From the NCBI GenBank assembly GCA_964396245.1, contig CAYNEO010000058.1, forward strand, positions 1 through 22,066: 22,066 nucleotides of DNA, read 5' to 3'. Positions 1 through 7,447 of the stretch are shown here, in pieces. The notes under the pieces were generated by a model, which saw only the letters and a list, made by a program, of their open reading frames with translations, searched no databases and was not told the origin of the DNA. The translations under genes were made by a program, and so were the position numbers. Within the stretch, counting starts at the first letter, position 1, and every line of letters starts with the position of its first letter. The DNA comes from CAYNEO01 sp964396245 (GTDB lineage Bacteria; Zixibacteria; MSB-5A5; GN15; FEB-12).

Positions 1-3000
1 CCAGGCGCGTGTCTCTCCGGCGGGGATGCCTGAGCAGTTTGTATTTCCGGTATGGCCGGCGTTGAACAAACCACAGCAACCAAACGCACCAACATCCGCA
101 CGATTGGCCAGGTAGAACGTCTCTGCATTTTCCATGATTGTCTGCAAATCCGTCTCGTCACCGAGTATCACGGAGGCGTGCACCGCCCAGATCGTCAGCG
201 TATCGTTCGGGGAGATTGTAAATCCACCGAAACTCAGCCACGACTGCTGGTCTTCGACATCAGAGTTGTTTGCATTAGTTGGATCCATCCCCGGCGTGGT
301 CAAGAACTTCCAGGCGGAGTCCGCGATGAACGTCTCGTCGGTGGCTCCGGCGAAAATATCTGCGTCGAGCTGAACCCAGCCGGAATACAGACCGGTGTGA
401 TTGACATCCGGGTCCGCATTATACTCCGACGTATAGTATGAGCCCAGGAATCCGGAAGCGCCAAACCGCGTGCTGTTATCGATGCAGGAGGAATCACCGA
501 ATTCGTATCCCTGCTGGTACACGTAGTCAACGTGACCTGTATTCTGGACAATGCCGCCAAAGTTGGTGGCCGCGGTATCCGATGGGATATCCCAGTCGAT
601 CCATTCACCGATCTGGACGCCGTTGTACGTGCCTCCATCATTGGAGAAAACCTGAATCCGCTCGAGCATATAGGACGAACTGGTGCTCGGAGCGACCCAG
701 GTCTTGACCATGGCGATGGAAGAGTCACCGGTGACAATCCTGTCAGTACGATACTGCGAGAAGGCCGTACCGGACGCCGACTTTGCTTCGTCGTCGGATG
801 GCACCACCACGAAATTGTAGTCGTGCACGTTACTCGGTCTCCAGAACGGCTGCCACCAGTAATCGCCCGAATCAGCCGAGAGCATGATAACCGGCGTCAG
901 GTCATACAGATATACCGGACCCTGACCGCTGTCGCAGTCACCTTGAGTCGAGGCGAAGAAGTCCAGGTTCGCGCCACCATCGCCGTTGTTTCCGAGATAG
1001 CCCGCGCTACCGTTGTTGGCCATCATGAGTTTCATGTCCATGCCGGTCGCAATCGTATCCCACAAAATCGGGACCACGGTATCGGCGACAATAGTCTTGA
1101 CCCTCCAGGTGAGAGTCGAATCAGGAGTCGGAGTGTCGTTATGGAATATGACATCAGCCTCGATCCCGATAGCTGTCCCCGGAGCCGGCTCAACTACACC
1201 GGCGGGGTTGATAGTAAAGGTAACTATGGAGCTGTCTGCAGGATCGATATTGAGTGATGCAGGACTGACCGTCATCCAGGTGGTGCCCGGACCGTCTATC
1301 ACGTCAATTTCAACGGGATTGATGTGCAACACATCATTACCGATATTCAGTACGTTGACATCCACTGTTTTCTCGACGCCGGACTTGATCCAGTAAGTCG
1401 GGAACAGGAAGTTGTCCTGGTCGACAAGGATCTTCGGCGCTACGACTGCCTCGATGCAGGGCAGGCGGAACCACTTGATCGGGTTGTTTGTCCAGTAGTC
1501 GCCCTGGTACCGGGCAATCTCAGGGAACAGGTCGTCGATATACTGAACATCCACGTAGTAGCCGTTTTCCGGATACCCCGGCGCGATGTTGTCACGGACT
1601 TGAAACGCCTGCGGCGCATTGCTCCAGTAAGTCGCCTCGAAGTCCGCGGTATTCATTCCCTGACGGGCCACCGACGGAAAGTTGGCGTTCGAGCATTCGT
1701 TATTGGCATCCATCGTGCAACCCTCCGTCGTTCCCGGAGTCAAAAGCCGCTCGGCATCCCACAGCGAGCCATCAAGACTCAGCGACACCGACATATACAG
1801 CGAGCCGTTGCCCATACCCTGGAAGCCGAGTCCCGCGGAATCTGCAGAGCAGTTCGCGGTGTCATTCGTGTACACGTTTCCGAATTGTTTCCAGATCGTA
1901 TACAGCCGGCCATTACATTCCGTGAGAACCGGTTTACCTATGACCAGATCGTTATACTGGCCAACGCCGCACGGCTCCGGTCCGTCGTCAGGTGCATAGT
2001 CGTAAACAGTAACAAGACTTGTCTTGCCTCCGGCAACGGGGCCTGATACGCGGTTCGTCCAGTGATAGATACGCCCCGGGTTGATAAGGTCGTTTTGGCT
2101 GGCGATCCAAATCACGTGGAATTTGTTGCCTGAATCCATCATGGCGTCTATGTCTGCAAATGGCAGCCACACGTCATCAGCGGAAGATTGCTTCGGAAGA
2201 ATGTTGAGGGTGTCAAAGTTCTCACCGGCATCGTGTGACAACAACACCCAGATCTCATAGGAACCCATGACGTCCCCTTCTTCCCAGGGGATCATATAGG
2301 TTATGCCGAATTCGCCGCTGCCGTCATGCGCGGCCGCCATGGCAAACATATTCGACCAGGTGTCCGCCATGAGCACGGTCGGAACCCAGGTCCCGCCCGT
2401 CTGCGGACTCGCACTGGCTTTACGCCAATAGACTATCTGGCGCGAGCCAAAATCCGAGCCGGGAATGACCGGATTGCCGGTGTCGCCCAGCTCAATGATG
2501 TGCGTAATATATTCCCCACCGTATTCCTGGAACTCAATTTGCGGATAGTGCTGATCGATTGTGGTGTCGATCGGTTCGTCCGGAAGCGTATCCTCGCCGG
2601 CAAAGCTGCCGTACGGCGATACGTCCCAATAGGTCTCGACACGACGGTAACTACCCAGTCCGGGGAGCGTGGCATCAAACGTTTCACCCGTTATCACGGC
2701 GGCACCGTTCTGGTCTATCGCGAGCTGAGGATACAGTCCGCCTTTCACCTGAGGCTCATCCTGGATGGCGAGCCCATTGGAACCATAGGCCATAACGCCG
2801 CCGGGCGACACTGTCGGATTCCAATAGTTGTACAGGTAATACCGGGAACACGGATTGGGATCACCCGAACAGATCTGACGCATGAACGTGAAATGCACTC
2901 TCGGCGTTCCACCCCAGTCGACCATGTGGTGAGCCGTAAAGTGCGACTGGTCGTCACGCCAGCTGTAACCGACGATGTAGCCAGGGTAATTTCCCGAAGC

Positions 3001-3198
3001 TGAGTAAGCACCGAGTGACACCGGACCGGAGGTCTTTCCGCCGGAAGATGCTTGCCCATCGTACGCTTGTCTGTGAAAATTGTACTGCGTGCCGACCTTC
3101 GAGTTGTTGTCCGAGGTAGATCTCGCGTTTGTCGAAACGGACATAACGGCGACGGCGAACAATACAAGAATAAAGAGAACAATAAGCTTTCTTGACAT
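1..3198 (-). CDS. Large secreted protein with C-terminal dockerin-like module (partial, 3' end outside window)
   Basis: The frame from the ATG at 3198 has no stop through 1066 codons to the window edge; I checked it codon by codon. AGGAG lies 7 bases before the ATG. Residues 1-26 form a type-I signal peptide (Lys-Leu, a hydrophobic core, then a polar stretch). About residues 30-580 contain repeated Trp/Tyr-rich beta-strand segments and phrases typical of secreted beta-propeller proteins. About residues 590-710 resemble an immunoglobulin-like ASH/Hydin-type domain (TVDVNVLNIGNDVLHI). The remainder is an unrecognised beta-rich region. The last visible residues, a GCCG motif followed by TGNTNC, match the start of the dockerin-like module at the end of the protein at 13231-15675, so only a short C-terminus is probably missing. 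It is likely exported and perhaps attached at the surface. The function is unknown; the domain calls are inference, but the coding call is firm. Confidence 0.9.
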   Translation of the reverse strand, partial: MSRKLIVLFILVLFAVAVMSVSTNARSTSDNNSKVGTQYNFHRQAYDGQASSGGKTSGPVSLGAYSASGNYPGYIVGYSWRDDQSHFTAHHMVDWGGTPRVHFTFMRQICSGDPNPCSRYYLYNYWNPTVSPGGVMAYGSNGLAIQDEPQVKGGLYPQLAIDQNGAAVITGETFDATLPGLGSYRRVETYWDVSPYGSFAGEDTLPDEPIDTTIDQHYPQIEFQEYGGEYITHIIELGDTGNPVIPGSDFGSRQIVYWRKASASPQTGGTWVPTVLMADTWSNMFAMAAAHDGSGEFGITYMIPWEEGDVMGSYEIWVLLSHDAGENFDTLNILPKQSSADDVWLPFADIDAMMDSGNKFHVIWIASQNDLINPGRIYHWTNRVSGPVAGGKTSLVTVYDYAPDDGPEPCGVGQYNDLVIGKPVLTECNGRLYTIWKQFGNVYTNDTANCSADSAGLGFQGMGNGSLYMSVSLSLDGSLWDAERLLTPGTTEGCTMDANNECSNANFPSVARQGMNTADFEATYWSNAPQAFQVRDNIAPGYPENGYYVDVQYIDDLFPEIARYQGDYWTNNPIKWFRLPCIEAVVAPKILVDQDNFLFPTYWIKSGVEKTVDVNVLNIGNDVLHINPVEIDVIDGPGTTWMTVSPASLNIDPADSSIVTFTINPAGVVEPAPGTAIGIEADVIFHNDTPTPDSTLTWRVKTIVADTVVPILWDTIATGMDMKLMMANNGSAGYLGNNGDGGANLDFFASTQGDCDSGQGPVYLYDLTPVIMLSADSGDYWWQPFWRPSNVHDYNFVVVPSDDEAKSASGTAFSQYRTDRIVTGDSSIAMVKTWVAPSTSSSYMLERIQVFSNDGGTYNGVQIGEWIDWDIPSDTAATNFGGIVQNTGHVDYVYQQGYEFGDSSCIDNSTRFGASGFLGSYYTSEYNADPDVNHTGLYSGWVQLDADIFAGATDETFIADSAWKFLTTPGMDPTNANNSDVEDQQSWLSFGGFTISPNDTLTIWAVHASVILGDETDLQTIMENAETFYLANRADVGAFGCCGLFNAGHTGNTNCSGIPAGETRAW

Positions 3199-3311
3199 TA
3201 CTTTGCTCCTTTCGAGCACTTAAGCCCTTGACCTAATCACTCTTTCCTGGCGCGGTGTCACGCCCACGCCGGCAATTGGAAATCCGTGCTCGCCGACACG
3301 ATTCGGTGATA

Positions 3312-3362
3312 TTATCGTGCCTGCAAGACGTTACTCGTTTCTGAGGAACCACCTCCTTTCAT
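3312..3362 (-). other. Possible 16-codon leader ORF containing a strong Shine-Dalgarno sequence
   Basis: Within the presumed leader of the large secreted protein, an ATG at 3362 opens 16 codons ending in TAA at 3312. Codons 2 to 4 spell AAAGGAGGT, an almost perfect complement of the 16S rRNA 3' end, yet no start codon lies at a normal distance after it. It could be a ribosome standby site, a regulatory leader peptide, or chance. There is no Shine-Dalgarno before its own ATG, so translation is doubtful. Confidence 0.25.
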
Positions 3363-3386
3363 CGCCCGAATACAACTTTACGACGG

Positions 3387-3414
3387 GATATAAGTACATC
3401 ACCCGTGTTGTCAA
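3387..3414 (-). promoter_or_regulatory. Sigma-70-like promoter for the large secreted protein
   Basis: On the minus strand, a perfect TTGACA (3414-3409) and TATATC (3392-3387) are separated by 16 bases. Transcription would start near 3380 and leave a leader of about 180 bases before the ATG at 3198. A second, weaker pair (TTGCAA at 3605-3610, TATATT at 3583-3588, 16-base spacer) lies farther upstream. The assignment rests on consensus matching only. Confidence 0.5.
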
Positions 3415-3821
3415 TTTAGAGACTCTATATATGCGCGTTCAAAAAAGGTCGGTAATTTTCTCTGAATGTCATTCACGCCATTCCGAAGTAGACACACTGC
3501 TCCCTCACCCCACAGCTACTCTGGTCCTAAGATGCAAAACTCGGTTGTGATTCAAGAACATGGATACCATTCCTATGCAAAAAATATAGCCAAATTTCAA
3601 CATTTTGCAAACCAAAAATCAGTTTCTTCACCACTTTGTCGCGCGAAAACCACCCCGAAGAGCCTATTTTGCTGTCCGATAAACAGTTCTGACAGGTAAA
3701 CCCCCATCGACAGACCATCAGATCGGCGGAGCAAATATTGCGTCCGGCGCTTAATCCAGCGTCACCGAAACGGGCCTGATTCAGTCTCAATTCGCGCCGT
3801 CGATCACGACGTTCAACTCAT

Positions 3822-4337
3822 TTATTCATTCCGGGTATCCGATCCATTTTCGGATTGAGCCGCCGAATCGCCCAAACGCTCTTTAATGAGCGCTTCCACA
3901 CGCGTCATCCGCTGGCTGCCCGCTCTGAACATGGAGCGCGCAACGAGCCGCAAATCCTGTATGCCGCGATAGCTGTGCACCTGATCCAGAAAATCTTTCA
4001 GCGGCTCTTCGGTATCATCAATCTGTGCCAGGAGGATGTGTAATCGGCCGGCGTAAATAAATGATTCCCCGATATCCCAGCTCAATTTGGACAACAGCAT
4101 TCCGACGGCGGCCACCAGCGCGGGGGGGAAGCGGTTGAGATAGAGAACGTACACCGCGAGGAAGAACACAAGAATTGCTAACGCTTGAATCAGTCGTCCC
4201 AGGCGGGGTGCCGATGAACTGCCCCGGAACAGCAGGGCGTCTTCCAGAAACGCGTAGTGTATGAGTGAGCCCACAATCAACCCGGCAGTGCTGCCTGCCA
4301 GCACTACCAGCATGCGCCAGATAATATCCGGAATCAT
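3822..4337 (-). CDS. Small inner-membrane protein of unknown function
   Basis: The product is 171 residues. Hydrophobic segments at about residues 7-28, 46-66 and 70-86 predict two or three membrane helices. They are followed by a soluble, charged C-terminal part of about 80 residues that ends in a polar, acidic tail. I do not recognise the family. The soluble part looks alpha-helical (repeated Leu/Ile with Arg/Glu) and could contact a partner. The ATG at 4337 has only a weak GGCGGGC Shine-Dalgarno, so the start is less certain. The gene lies 135 bases downstream of the glycosyltransferase on the same strand and has its own candidate promoter, so co-transcription is possible but not required. 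The length, membrane pattern and composition are those of a real protein. Confidence 0.7.
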   Translation of the reverse strand: MIPDIIWRMLVVLAGSTAGLIVGSLIHYAFLEDALLFRGSSSAPRLGRLIQALAILVFFLAVYVLYLNRFPPALVAAVGMLLSKLSWDIGESFIYAGRLHILLAQIDDTEEPLKDFLDQVHSYRGIQDLRLVARSMFRAGSQRMTRVEALIKERLGDSAAQSENGSDTRNE

Positions 4338-4406
4338 AACTGCCCGCCGATTCTGTAATCGGTGTCCTCTTCGTCGTCGAAAATTCTCCAGACCGCTCTC
4401 TGAAAA

Positions 4407-4435
4407 AAGATACGCAAGTTATTGACTCTTGCCAA
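4407..4435 (-). promoter_or_regulatory. Sigma-70-like promoter for the small membrane protein
   Basis: On the minus strand, TTGGCA (4435-4430) and TATCTT (4412-4407) are separated by exactly 17 bases, about 70 bases before the ATG at 4337. The pair lies in the gap after the glycosyltransferase stop, which suggests separate transcription of the downstream gene. This is a consensus match only. Confidence 0.4.
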
Positions 4436-4472
4436 GCGCCTCAGTAACGGCTCTTGCGGTCGTCGCGACTTC

Positions 4473-5612
4473 TCACTTGCCGTAGTTCATCAACTCGTCG
4501 AACAGGGCTTCATACGATTGGCACTGGACCTCGTGTGAAAAGCGCCGCACCGCTTCCAGACGGGCCTGCTCGCCCAAATGGGCTGCCAGTTCGCGGTTAT
4601 TCAGGAGTTTCATGAGGGCTTTACGCAGCGCACCGGCATCTTCAGCAGGCACCAGCAAGCCCGTGGATTGGTCGGTCACTATCCCCGGAGTTCCGCCGGT
4701 ATCGGTCGCAATAACCGGCAGTCCCGAAGCCATCGCCTCGATTGTCACCATGCCGTAAGTCTCGGAATGCGATGTCAGCACAAATACGTCCATTGCGGCG
4801 TATGCCGTCTCGATATCCTCACGAAACGGAGAAAATGTTACCGAGTCATGTAAATCCACTTCATCCATCAGCCCGCTCAATTCGTCGGCGTATGATTGCG
4901 CTTCGCCCTCAGTTTGTTCTCCGACAAACAGCACCTGCAGCGGAATTCCTGCCGAGCGGATCTCTGCACAGGCCCTTATCAAAACGTCCTGACCCTTCTT
5001 GCGATCGATCCGCCCGACCGTCCCGGCCACGACGGCATCAACCGGCAAGCCAAGATCATGGCGGGCCTCGGCTTTACGCGGGAGACCGGTAGTGAAGGGC
5101 GCCAATTCTATGCCGAACGGGATGACTCGTATCTTCCTGGGACTTATGTGGGTTCGTTGCCTGACGCCTTTGGCCAGGATATCGAGAGGCGTTACCCAGG
5201 CATCGAGATTCTCATACTCCCAGGTGTGTATCACATCTTTCTTGTCACGACCAAGCTGCATATGCTGCACATATACCAGCCTGACCGGACGACGGGAGAA
5301 CAATCCGCTCAGAGTGCTGAGAGGCAGGTCGCGATTCGTGTGAATCGTCAGGATATCGATTTCATCCCGGTTTATCATCCGCGACAATCGACCGGCGGAA
5401 ATCGGCCCGCCGTACCGTCCGCGCCCGTCTATGGCCCGAAAAAGCAGTCCGGCCTCTCCGACATGTTTCCGCAGCATGGTACCGCCCCGTCCGTACACGA
5501 CAATCCGGTGCCCACGGTCGGCCATCCACCGAGCGAATCTGATTACGTTCATTTCCAGTCCGCCCCAGGCCGCTGAGCGACACACAAATCCAATGGAGTA
5601 CTTGGAGCTCAT
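4473..5612 (-). CDS. Family 4 glycosyltransferase (GT-B fold)
   Basis: The 379-residue product has both lobes of a GT-B retaining glycosyltransferase. The N-terminal lobe carries the GGLE loop at residues 17-20 and the acceptor-binding region. The linker and C-terminal donor-binding lobe begin at VGRIDRKKG (about 199-207). The EX7E signature is formed by E284 and E292 in the segment SETYGMVTIE, followed by MASGLPVIATDTGG. These features are diagnostic of GT4 enzymes, which transfer sugars from nucleotide donors during synthesis of lipopolysaccharide, capsule or glycolipids at the inner face of the inner membrane. The donor and acceptor cannot be read from the sequence. No other polysaccharide genes adjoin it, so it is an isolated glycosyltransferase here. 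The ATG at 5612 is preceded by an AT-rich leader without a clear Shine-Dalgarno; the N-terminal beta-strand begins immediately, which supports this start. Confidence 0.93.
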   Translation of the reverse strand: MSSKYSIGFVCRSAAWGGLEMNVIRFARWMADRGHRIVVYGRGGTMLRKHVGEAGLLFRAIDGRGRYGGPISAGRLSRMINRDEIDILTIHTNRDLPLSTLSGLFSRRPVRLVYVQHMQLGRDKKDVIHTWEYENLDAWVTPLDILAKGVRQRTHISPRKIRVIPFGIELAPFTTGLPRKAEARHDLGLPVDAVVAGTVGRIDRKKGQDVLIRACAEIRSAGIPLQVLFVGEQTEGEAQSYADELSGLMDEVDLHDSVTFSPFREDIETAYAAMDVFVLTSHSETYGMVTIEAMASGLPVIATDTGGTPGIVTDQSTGLLVPAEDAGALRKALMKLLNNRELAAHLGEQARLEAVRRFSHEVQCQSYEALFDELMNYGK

Positions 5613-5989
5613 ATCAATTATTTCTACAAAAAACCTGGATCATTGTTGAAATCCCGGTTCGGCGCCTCGAGCGAAGTCTAATGCTCTCGGTTCCGGATAC
5701 CAAGTTAAAATCGGTCCCTCTGATCCATCCCGCCGTATTCTTTCGAGGGCTTTATCTTGACAGAAATGTCCTTCGTATCGTAATTTCGATACCGAGACAT
5801 TGCACGCGAAACATCGGGAGATAACCAATCCAGGTATCGGTCCGTTATTGCCGGGCTTTTGAAAAGGCGGCAGACCTCTGCACCAGCGCAATCCGTCAAG
5901 AATCGGATTGGGAGTTACCGCCAATGCCGACAAAGCAGCAACATAGCAACATCATACCATCTATGAAGTAAATCGGAAAGGAAGACCAC
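5613..5989. other. Divergent intergenic region between glycosyltransferase and mscS
   Basis: The two flanking genes diverge from this 377-base stretch. It contains a candidate promoter and inverted repeat for mscS. I found no convincing promoter for the glycosyltransferase. A minus-strand open frame at 5640-5933 has a Pro/Gly/Arg-rich product, no Shine-Dalgarno, and covers the mscS promoter, so I regard it as chance. I see no structured RNA with confidence. Confidence 0.5.
5757..5792 (+). promoter_or_regulatory. Candidate mscS promoter with overlapping inverted repeat
   Basis: A perfect TTGACA (5757-5762) is followed after 18 bases by TAATTT (5781-5786), a weak -10. The -10 sits exactly in the 6-base loop of a perfect inverted repeat, GTATCG (5775-5780) and CGATAC (5787-5792). 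This is the position expected for a repressor operator. Transcription would start near 5793, leaving a leader of about 200 bases. Confidence 0.35.
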
Positions 5990-6802
5990 ATGGAGGATCT
6001 TGGCCCGAAACTGGCGGAATGGGGGGTATTCTACGGCACGAAAATACTCGGCGCGGCGGCCATACTTATCATTGGCCGGATTGCCGTGGCCCTGGCCGGT
6101 GGAATTGTAAAACGTCTCATGACCAGGGCAAATACCGACGCAACACTTTCCAAATTTGTCGTCAGCCTGGTGAAAATCGCTCTGATGACCTTTGTCGTCG
6201 TGGCGGCTGTCAGCGCCCTCGGCATACAGACAGCGTCGTTTATTGCAGTACTGGGCGCCGTGGGTCTGGCTGTCGGGTTTGCCCTGCAGGGCTCCCTGTC
6301 GAATTTTGCCGCCGGTGTCATGTTGATCATCTTCCGGCCCATCAGGGTCGGAGATTACGTCGAAGCCGGCGGCACGGCCGGTACCGTCATGGAAATCCAC
6401 ATTTTCAACACCTATTTGAAATCACCCGATAACCGGAAGATAATCGTCCCCAACAGCAAGATCTCGTCGGACACAATCACCAACTACTCGGCTCATGATA
6501 CTCGTCGGGTCGACCTTGTCTTCGGAATCGGCTATGGCGACGATATCAAGAAGGCCCGCGATATCATCAATGAAGTCATTGCCGCCGACAGCCGGGTGCT
6601 CAATGATCCGGCGCCGACCGTCGCTGTCAGCGAACTCGCAGATAGCTCGGTCAATTTCGTCGTCAGACCGTGGGTAAAGACCGCCGATTATTGGGCTGTC
6701 AAATTTGATCTCACGGAAAACATCAAGCTCGCCTTCGATCGCCAGGGCATCTCCATCCCGTTCCCGCAACGCGACGTGCATCTGTTTCAGGCGGCGGGAT
6801 GA
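5990..6802 (+). CDS. mscS: Small-conductance mechanosensitive channel MscS
   Basis: The 270-residue product is close in length to E. coli MscS (286). Three membrane helices are visible at about residues 15-37, 56-78 and 82-116. The pore-lining third helix contains GLAVGFALQGSLSNFAAGV, nearly the same as the E. coli pore segment with its small Gly/Ala residues. The beta domain follows with FRPIRVGDYVEAGG and the IIVPNSKI strand, and then the C-terminal alpha/beta vestibule domain (NFVVRPWV, ISIPFPQRDVH). MscS forms a homoheptamer in the inner membrane that opens under membrane tension and releases solutes during hypo-osmotic shock. AAGGAAG precedes the ATG at a good distance. It is followed after 75 bases by mscL on the same strand, so the two are probably co-transcribed as an osmotic-relief pair. 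Confidence 0.97.
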   Translation: MEDLGPKLAEWGVFYGTKILGAAAILIIGRIAVALAGGIVKRLMTRANTDATLSKFVVSLVKIALMTFVVVAAVSALGIQTASFIAVLGAVGLAVGFALQGSLSNFAAGVMLIIFRPIRVGDYVEAGGTAGTVMEIHIFNTYLKSPDNRKIIVPNSKISSDTITNYSAHDTRRVDLVFGIGYGDDIKKARDIINEVIAADSRVLNDPAPTVAVSELADSSVNFVVRPWVKTADYWAVKFDLTENIKLAFDRQGISIPFPQRDVHLFQAAG

Positions 6803-6877
6803 TACCAATAAAACATAACGATGAGGCGCTGCTCGACAGAGTGCCTGCACACTAACCTTTTCTTAAGGACTCTCACC

Positions 6878-7345
6878 ATGGGAATGGTTAAGGAATTTAA
6901 AGAGTTTGCAATGCGCGGTAATGTAGTCGATATGGCTGTCGGCATCATTATCGGCGCTGCATTTGGCACCATCGTCAGGTCGTTGGTGGCCGACGTAATC
7001 ATGCCGCCCATCGGCCTGCTCCTGGGAAACGTCGATTTCACGAACCTGTTCGTCGTCCTCAAACAGGGCGCCGTGGTAGGACCCTACCTGACTCTGGAGG
7101 AAGCCCTCGCCGCCGGTGCGGTGACGCTGAATTACGGCGTATTCGTCAACACGGTCATCAGTTTTCTTATCGTTGCCTTCGCCGTCTTCGTCCTGATTCG
7201 TAATATGAATCGCATGAAGAAGAAAGCGGAAGAAGCCCCTGCCGCTCCGACGACCAAGGAATGCCCGTATTGTTACAGTGTTATCCCGATCAAGGCGGTC
7301 CGTTGCCCCCATTGCACGTCCGAGGTCGGGACCGCGGTCGTATAG
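6878..7345 (+). CDS. mscL: Large-conductance mechanosensitive channel MscL with C-terminal zinc ribbon
   Basis: I chose the ATG at 6878 because it is preceded by AAGGA at good spacing and gives MGMVKEFKEFAMRGNVVDMA, which aligns with the MscL amphipathic N-terminal helix. An upstream in-frame start at 6821 would add 19 unrelated residues. TM1 (about 16-45, with GIIIGAAFGTIV as pore helix), the periplasmic loop (about 50-87) and TM2 (about 88-110) are all typical. MscL is a homopentameric tension valve of last resort. The unusual part is the tail. E. coli MscL ends in a short helical bundle, whereas this 155-residue protein ends with C129-PY-C132 and C143-PH-C146, a four-cysteine zinc-ribbon knuckle pair after an Ala/Pro linker (about 118-126). 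The zinc binding is inferred from spacing. Confidence 0.95.
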   Translation: MGMVKEFKEFAMRGNVVDMAVGIIIGAAFGTIVRSLVADVIMPPIGLLLGNVDFTNLFVVLKQGAVVGPYLTLEEALAAGAVTLNYGVFVNTVISFLIVAFAVFVLIRNMNRMKKKAEEAPAAPTTKECPYCYSVIPIKAVRCPHCTSEVGTAVV

Positions 7346-7359
7346 TGGATATCATGCCT

Positions 7360-7392
7360 TGGGCCGTGGTTCCTTCTGGCAGCCACGGCCCA
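7360..7392 (+). terminator. Strong hairpin after mscL
   Basis: A perfect 10-base stem, TGGGCCGTGG (7360-7369) and CCACGGCCCA (7383-7392), encloses a 13-base loop 15 bases after the mscL stop. Only a broken pyrimidine stretch (GCTTTCT) follows, so it may be a weak terminator, an mRNA-stabilising 3' structure, or a partial attenuator before the DUF3078 gene. Confidence 0.5.
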
Positions 7393-7447
7393 TGCTTTCT
7401 GGTGAGGAATAACAACACGCAACTTGCTAACCGAGGGGATTTCGTCT

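Larger units (their letters stand above)
3199..3821. other. Non-coding intergenic stretch of about 620 bases
   Basis: This stretch holds the promoter-like elements and leader of the minus-strand secreted protein on its left side. An AT-rich patch at about 3575-3635 lies in the middle. A small hairpin (CGTCG-ATCA-CGACG) near 3798-3812 sits just after the stop of the membrane-protein gene but has no T-tract. Short open frames occur on both strands (for example 3527-3790 minus and 3317-3550 plus). They lack Shine-Dalgarno sequences and their products resemble no family I know, so I do not call them genes. Confidence 0.6.

Noticed and set aside
52..3003. A series of long plus-strand open frames (52-441, 532-1257, 1324-2046, 2326-3003) in one register, which might suggest plus-strand genes.
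   Set aside because: They lie exactly antisense, codon on codon, to the unbroken 1066-codon minus-strand gene. Their products are Arg/His/Ile/Val-rich without family motifs, lack good Shine-Dalgarno sequences, and arise because the sense gene avoids TTA, CTA and TCA codons.
3347..3361. Plus-strand AACCACCTCCTTTCA resembles the 3' end of 16S rRNA.
   Set aside because: No other 16S sequence flanks it. On the transcribed minus strand it simply reads as a strong Shine-Dalgarno.
3527..3790. Minus-strand open frame of 87 codons with a CRWGFTCQNC segment resembling a zinc knuckle.
   Set aside because: The cysteine spacing is not paired with a second knuckle, there is no Shine-Dalgarno, and base composition is that of the AT-rich intergenic region.
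5640..5933. Minus-strand open frame of 97 codons in the gap before mscS.
   Set aside because: It has no Shine-Dalgarno, a Pro/Gly/Arg-rich product without recognisable motifs, and overlaps the likely mscS promoter.
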